A program made the position numbers and the translations under genes. DNA of 64,000 nucleotides from Shewanella gelidii (lineage in GTDB: Bacteria; Pseudomonadota; Gammaproteobacteria; Enterobacterales; Shewanellaceae). The stretch spans positions 496,001 to 560,000 of the forward strand of contig NZ_BMPZ01000001.1 of NCBI RefSeq assembly GCF_014647855.1, read 5' to 3'. Each line of letters begins with the position of its first letter. Within the stretch, counting starts at the first letter, position 1. The notes beneath the pieces are model-generated. The model had not been told where the DNA came from. It made no database searches and saw only the letters and a list, made by a program, of their open reading frames with translations. Shown here one piece after another: positions 28,713-38,200 of this stretch.

Positions 28713-29918
28713 ATGCCCCAGTCTGACCAATCACATCATCAGCAACGTCCAGTCTCTGAGCTACCTTCATCAGAAGCCAGTGTTTTAGCTAGGCTAATAA
28801 AGCAATGGGGTAATGAGCTGGGCTTTGCGCAAATTGGTATTTGTGATGTCGACCTCAGCGCCGAAGAACCAAAATTTCAGGCTTGGCTTGATAAACAGTA
28901 CCATGGTGAAATGGCTTATATGGAAAGCCACGGTATGATGCGCGCTCGACCAGCGGAACTCCACACAGGAACGACCCGAGTCATTTCAGCTCGCATGAAT
29001 TACCTCCCTCCCCAAGCCGGATTTGCAACGTCACTCAAAGCACCTTCGGTCGGCTACATTTCTCGATACGCCGGTGGACGCGATTACCACAAAATGATGC
29101 GTAATGGACTGAAAAAACTCGGGCAAAAAATTCAGTCACATCTGCAAGCATTGGGCTATGCGGCACCTAATTATCGACCCTTTGTAGATTCAGCCCCTGC
29201 GCTAGAGCGCCCGTTAGCAAATAAAGCAGGATTAGGTTGGACCGGTAAACATTCACTATTACTTAACCCAAATGCAGGTAGTTGGTTTTTTCTCGGCGAA
29301 CTATTTATTGATATTGCTTTGCCGTTAGATATTGCGATTGAAGAAGCCTGTGGCAGTTGCGTCGCATGTATAAAATCATGTCCAACCGATGCCATTATTG
29401 AGCCTTATATCGTCGATGCAAGGCGCTGCATCTCCTATCTCACTATTGAATTACAGGGAGCGATTCCTGAGGAATTCAGGCCACTTATCGGTAATCGAAT
29501 CTACGGCTGTGATGATTGTCAGCTTGTGTGTCCAGTTAATGCAAAAGCACCTTTAACGGAGCAAACAGATTTTCACACCCGCGCCAATCTAATCAACCCA
29601 GATCTGCTTGAGCTGTTTTCATGGGATGAAGCAAAATTTCTAAAAATAACAGAAGGTAGCCCAATACGACGCTTAGGACATCATCGTTGGCTGAGAAACA
29701 TCGCCATAGCCATTGGTAATGCGCCAACTTCAGAGCCATTACGCCAAGCTTTACAACTCAAAAAACAATGCAAAGAAATCGACGCCATGGTGCTCGAGCA
29801 TATTGATTGGGCCCTTGCTCAACATCAAATGCAGCTCGAACAAGGACAGTCCGCATTAACCAGAAAGACACAAAGGGTTATAAAAGCCGTCGAAAAAGGC
29901 TTGGTGAGAGACGCTTAG
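28713..29918 (+). CDS. queG: Epoxyqueuosine reductase
   Basis: The cobalamin- and Fe-S-dependent enzyme that reduces epoxyqueuosine to queuosine in tRNA, the last step of Q biosynthesis. It is 401 residues long. Two [4Fe-4S] ferredoxin clusters are visible: CGSCVACIKSCP and CDDCQLVCP. The N-terminal cobalamin domain carries YMESHGMMRARP and the VDSAPALERPLA stretch, with the catalytic Asp. GLGWTGKHSLLLN is a further hallmark. The usual nnrD-tsaE neighbours are not here; the gene stands alone. Confidence 0.95.
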   Translation: MPQSDQSHHQQRPVSELPSSEASVLARLIKQWGNELGFAQIGICDVDLSAEEPKFQAWLDKQYHGEMAYMESHGMMRARPAELHTGTTRVISARMNYLPPQAGFATSLKAPSVGYISRYAGGRDYHKMMRNGLKKLGQKIQSHLQALGYAAPNYRPFVDSAPALERPLANKAGLGWTGKHSLLLNPNAGSWFFLGELFIDIALPLDIAIEEACGSCVACIKSCPTDAIIEPYIVDARRCISYLTIELQGAIPEEFRPLIGNRIYGCDDCQLVCPVNAKAPLTEQTDFHTRANLINPDLLELFSWDEAKFLKITEGSPIRRLGHHRWLRNIAIAIGNAPTSEPLRQALQLKKQCKEIDAMVLEHIDWALAQHQMQLEQGQSALTRKTQRVIKAVEKGLVRDA

Positions 29919-29970
29919 GATATTCAACAATTCATCAACCTAAGTCACTGCTTCCTATCTTCACAAAGCA

Positions 29971-30651
29971 CTACAAAATAGTGCAGATTTCACTGAGCGG
30001 TTTCTTTTCCAAAGCATGCTCTGGAATCGTCGCATCTGTCGCGGGGTAACCTGCAATGATCAACATGTATGGTCGATCGTTGTCATTTTCACGTCCACAC
30101 ACCTTGCTTAAAAAGCTCATGGGCTTTGGTGTATGAGTTAAGGTTCCTAAACCAGCATGATGCAAAGCCTGAATTAAAAAGCCTGTCGCAATACCGACCG
30201 ATTCATGCACATAGTAATTACTCTTTTGTTCACCGCCAGTGACATGATTGTCGGTTCGCTTTTTACTAAAAACGGCAATTAACCAAGGCGCATGTTCTAA
30301 GTAAGGTTTTTCGGCGTTCGTTCCCAGAGGCTTTAATGCTTCCAACCACTCCTCGCCAGCCCGACCTGCATAAAATGCTCGCTCAAGTTCTTCCGCTTGC
30401 TCTCGGATTTGAGACTTCACTTTAGGATCTTGAATGGCCACAAAATGCCATGGCTGATGATTTGCACCATTCGGTGCAGTACCCGCCGCCAAAATGCACT
30501 TTTCAATAATTTCTTGTGGTACCGCTTTATTTGAAAATTTACGTATAGAGTGCCGACGCTTCACTTGTTGATAATTGTCTTCAGCCCGTTGCAACATTTC
30601 TGACTCAGGGTATTCTACGAAATCATTTAATGGGTAATGTGCTTCAGACAT
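29971..30651 (-). CDS. Iodotyrosine deiodinase-like nitroreductase
   Basis: A 226-residue FMN flavoprotein of the nitroreductase superfamily. It aligns without gaps to the human iodotyrosine deiodinase region as I remember it: AGTAPNGANHQPWHF, then the lid EELERAFYAGRAGEEWLEAL, then TNAEKPYLEHAPW. Glu90, Tyr94 and Lys115 match the substrate zwitterion triad in spacing (4 and 25 residues), which ordinary NfsB/RutE proteins lack. The C-terminus GYPATDATIP...KKPLSEI is also IYD-like. I chose the start at 30651 because of a strong AGGAGA site; a longer frame to 30750 lacks one. The physiological substrate, halotyrosine or another phenol, is inferred. Confidence 0.82.
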   Translation of the reverse strand: MSEAHYPLNDFVEYPESEMLQRAEDNYQQVKRRHSIRKFSNKAVPQEIIEKCILAAGTAPNGANHQPWHFVAIQDPKVKSQIREQAEELERAFYAGRAGEEWLEALKPLGTNAEKPYLEHAPWLIAVFSKKRTDNHVTGGEQKSNYYVHESVGIATGFLIQALHHAGLGTLTHTPKPMSFLSKVCGRENDNDRPYMLIIAGYPATDATIPEHALEKKPLSEICTIL

Positions 30652-31013
30652 GAAGTCTCCTACAAACTTTTCGGTGCAAACAAAGAGTAAACTCAACGCG
30701 AATAGCAATCTAATTTCAAAACGCGAGAAGACACAAAAAGCTAACAGCATAGCAACAACTTGTCTACTCCTCTCCTGTTCATTTGCGAGCTAAACTGAGG
30801 CGTCAGCCCACCAAGATAGCTCAATAAACAACCACCCTTATCGACAACACACACGCCAGCCACGCCATACTTTTGACTTACAATTAACTTTTTCTCATTA
30901 ACAGCATGAAATACTGGATTAAACCATATATAATCGCGATCAATATCACAGTCATAAAATTGGCACCTTGCGCGATAGACTGATAGCAGTTACCCATTTA
31001 TTCAGGAGGAATC
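30652..31013. other. Divergent promoter region
   Basis: About 360 nt between the deiodinase-like gene and the repeat lipoprotein gene. It holds a strong AGGAGG ribosome-binding site just before 31014 and presumably both promoters. No other feature is seen. Confidence 0.4.
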
Positions 31014-32546
31014 ATGGCTACTTCACGAACAACTCTGTTCAAACTCAGTACCATTTCAGCAGCAATTTTGTTAACCGCATGTACAACCACATCCCAACAA
31101 GGCGAAGTCTCACCTTATTCTGCCGCAGAGCTTGAGCAACGTAACCAAGCGCTACTAGAACGCGAAGCGGCCGTTGCCAAGCGCGAAGCAAAAGCCCAAG
31201 ACGCGATGGTTCGCAGCAGTGCTGATGGTGAATTGCTACCACCAAATGCACAAGCTGGCGAATGTTATGCACGTGTTTGGGTTGAGCCTAAGTACGAACA
31301 ATATACTGAACAAGTGCTAGCAAAAGAGGCGAGCCAAAAAATTGAAGTCATCCCTGCTCGCTACGAAACCGTTCAGGAAACTGTTGAGGTTCAGCCTGCT
31401 AGCTTCAAGATGGTCGCAGTGCCAGCCACATATGATTTTGAAACAGAGCAAAAGCTCGTAAAAGAAGCTGGCACTCAGTGGCTTGTTGACCTGAAAAAAG
31501 GAAGTGCTCCTGCAAGTGCAGAACTATTGAAAGCTGCGTCTGATCACGGCATCGACTTAAGCAGCGCGCAACCAGGTATGTGTTACCACGAACATTACCT
31601 GCCTGCGAAGTATGAGCAAAAGAACGAATCAGTTCTTGTAAGTGAAGCTTATGAAACTGTTGAAACGCTTCCAGCAGAGTTCCGCTGGGTAGAAAAGCGT
31701 ATGTTAGTTAAAGAAGCAAGCACACGTATTGAGCAAGTTCCTGCACAATACGAAACCGTGACCGAAGAGGTTGTGGATGTCCCAGCGCATACGATTTGGA
31801 AGAAAGGTACTGGCCCGATTCAGAAAATTGATGAAGCGACAGGCGAAATCATGTGTTTGGTTGAAGTACCAGCAACATACAAAAAACTCAGTAAACGCGT
31901 TTTAGTCTCTCCAGCAACGACGCGTACCGTTGAGATCCCAGCTGAATACGAAATGGTGAAAGTCCAAGAACTGGTTTCTGAAGCCAAAGAGGTTCGTACT
32001 CAAGTTCCTGCGAAATATAAAGATTTTGAAGTCACTGAAAAAGTTGCTGACGTTTCATTTGTATGGCATGAAATCCACAATTTAGACCACCCATCTTCGA
32101 CACGTACGGGTAATAAAATCTGTCTGACAGAAACCCCTGCTAAGTATGAAACGGTGAAACGTCGTGTGGTTGTTCAGCAAGCCGGTACTAAGCGCGTTGA
32201 AATCCCAGCGAAATATGAGTCGGTTTCTGTAACCAAGCTGGTTTCTGCTGCATCAGAAGTTCGCACTGAAATTCCTGCAGAATATAACACTGTCACCTTG
32301 AGCAAGATTAGCCAAGATGGCTTCATGGAATGGCGCCCAATTCTATGTGAAACCAACATGACTCGTTCGACCATCATGGATATTCAAAATGCCCTTGCCA
32401 CTAAAGGATATAACCCTGGCAAAATTGATGGTGTTGTTGGTGGCGATACAATGAAAGCCGTCAATGCTTTCCAGGCTGACAATAGCCTACCAACTGATAA
32501 ATATATCAATATCGAAACGCTAAAAGCGCTTGGTTTAAGCTTCTAA
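31014..32546 (+). CDS. Lipoprotein with four Cys-to-Trp repeat modules and a peptidoglycan-binding domain
   Basis: A 510-residue lipoprotein: lipobox LTAC with acylated Cys23, then a short coiled coil (residues 37-62). Four modules of 75-106 residues follow. Each opens with one Cys (84, 190, 281, 370) and closes with one Trp (156, 262, 351, 440), 70-72 residues later. Within each are about three copies of an (I/V)PA-x-Y-E-x-V ... L-V-x-x-A sub-repeat. A fifth Cys is at 445. The C-terminus (448-510) is a PG_binding_1-like domain (IMDIQNALATKGYNPG, then IDGVVGGDT). It has AGGAGG before the ATG and is followed by a terminator. It probably links the membrane to peptidoglycan or builds an envelope fibre. 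Confidence 0.85.
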   Translation: MATSRTTLFKLSTISAAILLTACTTTSQQGEVSPYSAAELEQRNQALLEREAAVAKREAKAQDAMVRSSADGELLPPNAQAGECYARVWVEPKYEQYTEQVLAKEASQKIEVIPARYETVQETVEVQPASFKMVAVPATYDFETEQKLVKEAGTQWLVDLKKGSAPASAELLKAASDHGIDLSSAQPGMCYHEHYLPAKYEQKNESVLVSEAYETVETLPAEFRWVEKRMLVKEASTRIEQVPAQYETVTEEVVDVPAHTIWKKGTGPIQKIDEATGEIMCLVEVPATYKKLSKRVLVSPATTRTVEIPAEYEMVKVQELVSEAKEVRTQVPAKYKDFEVTEKVADVSFVWHEIHNLDHPSSTRTGNKICLTETPAKYETVKRRVVVQQAGTKRVEIPAKYESVSVTKLVSAASEVRTEIPAEYNTVTLSKISQDGFMEWRPILCETNMTRSTIMDIQNALATKGYNPGKIDGVVGGDTMKAVNAFQADNSLPTDKYINIETLKALGLSF

Positions 32547-32576
32547 GCAATAAGCCCCGCCACTTTTAGTCACAGT

Positions 32577-32614
32577 AAACGCCCTGTACTTATGATAAAG
32601 TCAGGGCGTTTTTT
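32577..32614 (+). terminator. Terminator of the repeat lipoprotein gene
   Basis: A 10-bp stem AAACGCCCTG/CAGGGCGTTT (32577-32586 with 32602-32611), a 15-nt loop and a T run. Confidence 0.85.
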
Positions 32615-32637
32615 ATCGATAACAACACACCACAATA

Positions 32638-33249
32638 ATGACAACCCAACAAAACTCACATCAACACTTTATGCTATTCAAACCCTATGGGTTTTTAAGC
32701 CAGTTTGTTCCAGAGACCCGTAAAAAGAAGCCACTACTCGGCGAATTACACAGCTTCCCTCCCGGTGCCATGGCAATCGGTCGACTCGACCATGATTCTG
32801 AAGGTTTATTACTGGTTACAACCGATGGCATGATCAGCCATCAAGTTCGCAGCAAGAAAATAGATAAAGAATATTATGTGCAGCTTGATGGCGAGATAAC
32901 AGATGAAGCGCTCACCCGATTACGACAAGGAGTGACGATTGGTATAAAAGGTACGCAATATCAAACCCTTCCCTGTCGCGTTTTTAAACTAGACAATCCC
33001 CCATCGCTTCCAGCACGTGGGCGCGCAATTCGTCATGAGCGACATGGCGTCAGTAGTTGGGTTTCAATTACGATTAATGAAGGAAAATATCGCCAGGTTA
33101 GAAAAATGACCGCTGCAGTTGGCTTTCCAACATTACGCTTAATAAGAGTAAGAATTGGCAAGATAAACTTAGAGCAACTGAAAGCAGCGCAAGCAAATCA
33201 AGAATTATTGCCGGGGAGCGTTGCCCAGTTACAATCAGTAGACGTGTAG
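32638..33249 (+). CDS. RluE-like 23S rRNA pseudouridine synthase
   Basis: A 203-residue RsuA-family enzyme without the S4 domain, as in E. coli RluE, which modifies U2457 of 23S rRNA. It starts at the FMLFKPYGFLSQF strand. The catalytic Asp is in GRLDHDSEGLLLVTTDG. The INEGKYRQVRKMTAAVG block and LIRVRIG tail are typical. No Shine-Dalgarno site precedes the ATG, and the terminator of the upstream gene ends 24 nt before it, so the transcript may be nearly leaderless. It is convergent with the HD hydrolase gene. Confidence 0.9.
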   Translation: MTTQQNSHQHFMLFKPYGFLSQFVPETRKKKPLLGELHSFPPGAMAIGRLDHDSEGLLLVTTDGMISHQVRSKKIDKEYYVQLDGEITDEALTRLRQGVTIGIKGTQYQTLPCRVFKLDNPPSLPARGRAIRHERHGVSSWVSITINEGKYRQVRKMTAAVGFPTLRLIRVRIGKINLEQLKAAQANQELLPGSVAQLQSVDV

Positions 33250-33293
33250 TTGCGACAAAGGTGCGCACAAGGTCTCGCCCATCAACTCCGTCG

Positions 33294-33917
33294 TCAGGCA
33301 ACTTCTCGCTGCAACTGAGCCAAATATGCTCTCATAAACTTTGTTCGCTTTTGTGCTTCTTTTTTCGCTGACTCAGTATTCATCTTGTCACTCAGTAAAA
33401 GTAACTTACGATAAAAATGATCCAGTGTAAAAAGCTGATCATTCGGTGCCCTTTGCTCACAAAAAGGATCTTCGAGTTGGTATAAAGGCCGCTCGAGTGT
33501 CGTACTTACTTGAATACAGCGCGCAATACCGATAGCCCCAAGAGCATCAAGCCGATCCGCGTCCTGTATTATTTTCGCCTCTATGGTTTGTGGCGGGATG
33601 CCGGCACTAAAACTATGGGCAACGATCGCATGGTGAATCGAATCAAGATACTGCGCCGGATAATCAATAGAACTCAAAAAATCACAGGCACGCTGCGCTG
33701 CAATACGAGAGCTTAGATGTCGTTCAGGGTGATCCTTTGCATATGCAAAACAATCATGTAGCCAAGCGGCAGGCATTACGATATTGACATCTGCTTGCTC
33801 AGCTACGCAAAGATGCTTTGCCATCGCCACCACTCGCTGCACATGGGCAAAGTCATGAGCAAGATCTTGTTTCATCTCTAACTTAGAAAAATCAGCGATT
33901 AGATTCTCTTGTTCCAT
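33294..33917 (-). CDS. HD-domain phosphohydrolase, YedJ-like
   Basis: A 207-residue metal-dependent phosphohydrolase. The HD-domain ligands are His in AHDFAHVQRV, the His-Asp pair in AAWLHDCF, His in SIHHAIVAHSFS and Asp in IIQDADRLDALGAIG. The last block is typical of the YedJ/YpgQ group, some members of which hydrolyse nucleotides. A basic helical tail ends the protein. There is no signal peptide. The substrate is not known. Confidence 0.88.
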   Translation of the reverse strand: MEQENLIADFSKLEMKQDLAHDFAHVQRVVAMAKHLCVAEQADVNIVMPAAWLHDCFAYAKDHPERHLSSRIAAQRACDFLSSIDYPAQYLDSIHHAIVAHSFSAGIPPQTIEAKIIQDADRLDALGAIGIARCIQVSTTLERPLYQLEDPFCEQRAPNDQLFTLDHFYRKLLLLSDKMNTESAKKEAQKRTKFMRAYLAQLQREVA

Positions 33918-34041
33918 CTTGAATCCTTAATAACATCATACGAACGACCTAAATTCTAACAAGTCATTGAAATAAAAACGAATGATACTTAACATCTGAC
34001 GCGAATCTGTTCTCTCGAATCATACCAAAATGGAGTTTTAA

Positions 34042-36258
34042 ATGGACTTAATCCCGATACTTCGAACCACAGCTATCGCTTCGGCCTTATCAATTGCGAT
34101 AACTGGCTGCGGTGGCAGTTCATCAAGCTCTGAACAAGAGCAACCCAGCTCATCAAGCGCAAATGTCGCACCAAGCATTTCTTCCACTGCCGTTGTCGCT
34201 GCTGTTGAAGATATTCAATACACTTATCAAGTCGCCGTTACAGATCCCGACGATGAAAATAATGGCACAGATCTGACGTTTAGCCTGATGAATGCACCAA
34301 GTGGTATGACAGTTTCAACAACGGGTCTAATTGAGTGGCTTCCAACGGAAGGCGTTCTCAACTCTGGTGATGTTACTATCTCAGTTACGGATGGTGGAGA
34401 AGATAACGCAGCCACTGCTAGCCAAACCTTTGCAATAGCGGTAACACCGGTAAATGATGCCCCGACTGTATCTGCCGTAATGGCCCAGTCGGTCGATGCT
34501 GGTGATACGTTTAACTATCAATTAGTAGTGAATGATGTTGATGATACTGATATTCAAAATGACATTAGTTTTGAATTGGTATCTGGCCCAGCTACCATGT
34601 CAATTAGCCCAACGGGGGCAATTTCATACCTATCTTCAGCGACTCAAACCAATGTATCCAATGTTGTGATTCGCATCGCTGATGGCGGTGAAGATAGTGC
34701 ACAACCAGCCGATGTTGAATTCGCCCTCAATGAAAGATTCTTTCTGACACTATCTGGTACAACAGTAAACTACTTTAATGGTATACCAATCGAAGCGGGG
34801 CGTATCGAGCTTTCCAACGGTGCGGAAATAGTCGCCGAAGCAACCTCGAACAACCTAGGTGAATTTCAAACCAAAATTCAAGATACCAAGCTAAGTGAGC
34901 GGCTAACGCTCACCGCTGACGCTGCAGGTTATGCCGAAGCCGCGTTAAGTATGGCGCAAAACGAAGTGGCCCAGTCCCATCGATTATTGCTACAACCTGT
35001 CCACGGAAATGTTACGTTTGATGCAACCCAGGCGACCGATCTGAGTGTAGAGAACACAGTACTGGTATCCTTGCCAGAGAATAGTTTGGTCGACGCAAAT
35101 GGCAATCCAGCAACAACTGCTGTCGCCGCTGAATTAACGATCATTAACCCTGCGATTGATATTGAAATGATGCCAGGGGATATGGTCACCACCAATCCAG
35201 CAGGTGAAACCGTGCCAATTGAATCCTTTGGCGCCATCACCGTGACTTTTGAAGATGAAAACGGAGCGCCACTGCAACTTGCATCTGATAAAACAGCTGT
35301 AATTAACATTCCGGTTGCAGGCACAACACCGCCAGCAACGATTCCTCTATATTACTATGATTCGGTCACAGGTAAGTGGATTGAAGAAGGTGAAGCCAGT
35401 CTAACCAATATTAATGGCGAGCAATTCTATCAAGGCCAAGTTAGTCACTTCACAACCTGGAATGCAGATCGCATCTATGACACCGTCATCATTAATGGTT
35501 GTGTAGTAGATGAGCAAGACACTCCACTGAATAATGCGCGTATTATTTCTGATGGTCGTGACTATCTTGGTCGCTCTACAACGTATTCAAACGATGACGG
35601 ATCATTTAGCATACAGGTTCGGATGAATTCTACGATATTGCTTTCGGCAACGATTGGCTTTCAAAGCCGAACGGTAGAGATTTCCTCGCACGATATAGAT
35701 ACAGATCTAGAAGAGTGCCTCGTTCTCTCAGAAGCCTTAACCAAAATAACTTTAAATTGGGGAGACGAGCCCAGCGATTTAGACTCTCATCTAATTATTC
35801 GTAATGAGACCCAAGAGCTAGGGCATGTTTATTTTGCCAACGAGACGGTCACACTAGGTGAAAGTATTATCTTCTTGGATGTCGATGATACAAATAGCTA
35901 CGGACCAGAAGTCATTTCAATCCCAGATTTTCCAGAAGTCGCAACTTATAGCTATTACGTCCACAACTACTCTGAAGATCCTGCTATGGAAGCAGAAACG
36001 ACAAGGGTTGAAGTAATTTTTGAAAACGAGCAATACCTATTTGCCCCGCCTAGCGAAGACATTAGTTTGTGGTGGCATGTGGCTGAGATTGAAAAAACTG
36101 TCGATGGGCAACTCACTTTTACGCCAATTAACGCTTGGACGGATGACCCAACCCAAATTGAAATGGAGTTTGCTCAACCTGTATCCGCAGTTATTTCGAA
36201 ACCTCAGTTTAATGCAATTGTGAAAGGGCTTATTAAAAACAAGTACTATAAACAATAA
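34042..36258 (+). CDS. Large modular surface lipoprotein
   Basis: A 738-residue protein with a lipobox (AITGC, Cys23) and a Ser-rich linker. Two cadherin-like/Ig-fold repeats with DPDDENNGTDLTF and DVDDTDIQNDISF calcium-type loops and GGED turns span about 45-235. A carboxypeptidase-regulatory-like fold follows, then a domain with PLYYYDSVTGKWIEEG and QVSHFTTWN. Then comes a second regulatory-like fold (INGCVVDEQDTPLNNARI). The C-terminal domain starts LNWGDEPSDLDSHLI, the signature of YfaP/DUF2135-like domains. It is probably outer-membrane-anchored and surface-exposed. Adhesion or polysaccharide binding is inferred only from domain types. Confidence 0.82.
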   Translation: MDLIPILRTTAIASALSIAITGCGGSSSSSEQEQPSSSSANVAPSISSTAVVAAVEDIQYTYQVAVTDPDDENNGTDLTFSLMNAPSGMTVSTTGLIEWLPTEGVLNSGDVTISVTDGGEDNAATASQTFAIAVTPVNDAPTVSAVMAQSVDAGDTFNYQLVVNDVDDTDIQNDISFELVSGPATMSISPTGAISYLSSATQTNVSNVVIRIADGGEDSAQPADVEFALNERFFLTLSGTTVNYFNGIPIEAGRIELSNGAEIVAEATSNNLGEFQTKIQDTKLSERLTLTADAAGYAEAALSMAQNEVAQSHRLLLQPVHGNVTFDATQATDLSVENTVLVSLPENSLVDANGNPATTAVAAELTIINPAIDIEMMPGDMVTTNPAGETVPIESFGAITVTFEDENGAPLQLASDKTAVINIPVAGTTPPATIPLYYYDSVTGKWIEEGEASLTNINGEQFYQGQVSHFTTWNADRIYDTVIINGCVVDEQDTPLNNARIISDGRDYLGRSTTYSNDDGSFSIQVRMNSTILLSATIGFQSRTVEISSHDIDTDLEECLVLSEALTKITLNWGDEPSDLDSHLIIRNETQELGHVYFANETVTLGESIIFLDVDDTNSYGPEVISIPDFPEVATYSYYVHNYSEDPAMEAETTRVEVIFENEQYLFAPPSEDISLWWHVAEIEKTVDGQLTFTPINAWTDDPTQIEMEFAQPVSAVISKPQFNAIVKGLIKNKYYKQ

Positions 36259-36309
36259 CTAAAATCAATAACTTAAAATCAATAACAATGCTCTATAGAG
36301 CGACAAACA

Positions 36310-36336
36310 AAAAGGGCTGCCATTCGCAGCCCTTTT
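36310..36336. terminator. Bidirectional terminator between lipoprotein gene and pyrC
   Basis: An 11-bp stem (36310-36320 with 36326-36336) and a 5-nt loop, with A-rich and T-rich arms, between convergent genes. Confidence 0.88.
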
Positions 36337-36352
36337 CATTTGAGTTGCGAAT

Positions 36353-37390
36353 TTAACCTTGTTTGACCTTCCAACTTACTTGCTCGCCAGCAAAGAATGG
36401 CACAATCGGATTGCCATTTGGCAAAATAATTTGCTCTGGCACCGTCCAGCTTTCTTTGACTAAAGTGACGGTTCCAGTATTACGTGGCAAACCGTAAAAA
36501 TCTGCACCGTGGTGACTGGCAAAGCCTTCGAGCTTATCTAAAATATTCAATTCATCAAATAGTTGAGTGTAAAGCTCTAGTGCACTCCACGCACTATAGC
36601 AACCCGCACAGCCACAGGCAGACTCTTTACGATGCTTTTCATGTGGCGCTGAGTCTGTGCCTAAGAAAAACTTACTCGAACCCGTCATCACCGCCGCCTG
36701 CAGTGCCTGCTGGTGAACATTGCGCTTTAAAACGGGTAAACAGAAGTTATGCGGGCGCACACCACCGACTAACAGATCATTACGATTTAGCAAAAGATGT
36801 TGCGGAGTAATGGTTGCCGCAATATTGCTAGGTGCATCGGTAACGAACTCGGCTGCATCTTTAGTCGTGATATGCTCGAATACAATTTTAAGCGTTGGCA
36901 TAGCAGCAACAATGCGCGCCATATAGCGATCGATAAATGCCTTTTCACGATCGAAAATATCAATATGCGACTCCGTGACCTCACCATGAACCAACAGCAA
37001 CACGCCCTCTTCTGCCATCACTTCAAAAATTGGGAATAAGGCATCTAGCGCTTTCACGGCCGCATCAGAATTGGTCGTTGCTCCAGCAGGGTAAAGCTTT
37101 GCAGCGACAACACCAGCAGCTTTGGCGTCACGAATATCTTGCGCCGTCGTATCATTGGTTAGATATAAGGTCATTAGTGGCTCAAAGTTGCTGCCTTGCG
37201 GGCGCGCTGCCAAAATACGCGCTCGATAATCTACCGCCATCGACGCGGTTGTCACTGGCGGCACTAAATTAGGCATCACAATCGCGCGCTGAAATAATCT
37301 AGCAGTGGCAGGAACCGTTTCCCCCAGCATATCACCATCGCGAAAGTGTAAATGCCAATCATCAGGCGTAGTAATGGTTAGTTGGTCCAT
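36353..37390 (-). CDS. pyrC: Dihydroorotase
   Basis: The third enzyme of pyrimidine synthesis, closing carbamoyl-aspartate to dihydroorotate. Length 345 residues, the class II (E. coli-like) size. The bi-metal site is visible: His-x-His in [11 protein letters not shown], the carboxylated Lys in [13 protein letters not shown], His in LLVHGEVTE, His in FEHITTKDA and Asp in [13 protein letters not shown]. The gene is monocistronic, as in most relatives. Confidence 0.97.
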   Translation of the reverse strand: MDQLTITTPDDWHLHFRDGDMLGETVPATARLFQRAIVMPNLVPPVTTASMAVDYRARILAARPQGSNFEPLMTLYLTNDTTAQDIRDAKAAGVVAAKLYPAGATTNSDAAVKALDALFPIFEVMAEEGVLLLVHGEVTESHIDIFDREKAFIDRYMARIVAAMPTLKIVFEHITTKDAAEFVTDAPSNIAATITPQHLLLNRNDLLVGGVRPHNFCLPVLKRNVHQQALQAAVMTGSSKFFLGTDSAPHEKHRKESACGCAGCYSAWSALELYTQLFDELNILDKLEGFASHHGADFYGLPRNTGTVTLVKESWTVPEQIILPNGNPIVPFFAGEQVSWKVKQG

Positions 37391-37489
37391 GGGAAATCCT
37401 TAGTTAGTGCCAGCATAAAAATTGGGCGCTATTGTGCCTCAAATTGGCTTTGCTTCATAGGCTTGGAATAGGAACGCTGACTTTATCAT

Positions 37490-37526
37490 GACAAAAAATA
37501 AAGGCATTCAAACATTTGAATGCCTT
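37490..37526 (-). terminator. Terminator of the DM13 gene
   Basis: Read on the minus strand: AAGGCATTCA/TGAATGCCTT stem (37526-37517 with 37510-37501), a 6-nt loop that can pair further, then a T-rich tract to 37490. Confidence 0.82.
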
Positions 37527-37568
37527 CATCAACGACAAAGCTCTTTTTGCCCTGCTCATTGCATCACT

Positions 37569-38048
37569 TTAGCTTTGATATTGCGCTGCAGTAATAAACT
37601 GATTAAATGACTCACACCAAACAATGACAGTATTGTATTCACTAGGGTCAAAGCCCTCAGGCAAGGTCACGGCAAAGTTTTTGAAAGTTTCAATATCCCC
37701 TACATCCACCATAGTCGACTTGAGTCGTTTAAAATCTAACTCAGTTTCAACAAATTCCTTAGCAAAATAAAGACGATAGTCAGGCCCTGGCGCTAGCTCA
37801 CCCATCAAGGTCACTATATCTGCACTAATCGCAACCGTTCCCTCGCCCCAGTGCAGTCCATCACTATCTTTTAAATCTCGAACAAACTCAGTGCGGTACT
37901 CAGCAGCACCTGCAAGCTGGCGCACCTCAGTAACTGATGGCGCATCAGGCGCCGTTATAATCGGCAAGGTATAAATTCCAGCTGCAAACCCGACAAAACC
38001 AATAACACCATGGCTAAGCAGCAATAAAATGATTTTCCAAAACTTCAT
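37569..38048 (-). CDS. DM13-domain protein, membrane-anchored
   Basis: A 159-residue protein with an N-terminal membrane segment or uncleaved signal (KIILLLLSHGVIGFVGFAAG). It is followed by a DM13 domain: a strand pattern GLHWGEGTVAI, GPDYRLYFAKEFV and the hallmark VIVWCESFNQFITAAQY with one Cys near the C-terminus. DM13 domains are proposed to act in redox chemistry with that Cys. I prefer the ATG at 38048, with GAGGG upstream, to the longer TTG-started frame. Its partner is unknown. Confidence 0.82.
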   Translation of the reverse strand: MKFWKIILLLLSHGVIGFVGFAAGIYTLPIITAPDAPSVTEVRQLAGAAEYRTEFVRDLKDSDGLHWGEGTVAISADIVTLMGELAPGPDYRLYFAKEFVETELDFKRLKSTMVDVGDIETFKNFAVTLPEGFDPSEYNTVIVWCESFNQFITAAQYQS

Positions 38049-38133
38049 AGGAACCCTCAAAAATTCAAAAAGAAATTTGATAAAGCGCAGTTAATTAACA
38101 AGACCTGACGTAACCAACTTTCTTTTCAAATCA

Positions 38134-38158
38134 ATAAAAAACCAGCCCGAAGGCTGGT
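38134..38158 (-). terminator. Terminator of the unknown lipoprotein gene (UUCG loop)
   Basis: Minus strand: ACCAGCC-TTCG-GGCTGGT followed by TTTTTTA. A 7-bp stem with the very stable UUCG tetraloop. The same hairpin sequence recurs downstream of lysS. Confidence 0.9.
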
Positions 38159-38200
38159 CATATAAAATGCAAAATAGTTTCATCTTTAAAGGTCTGAAAG

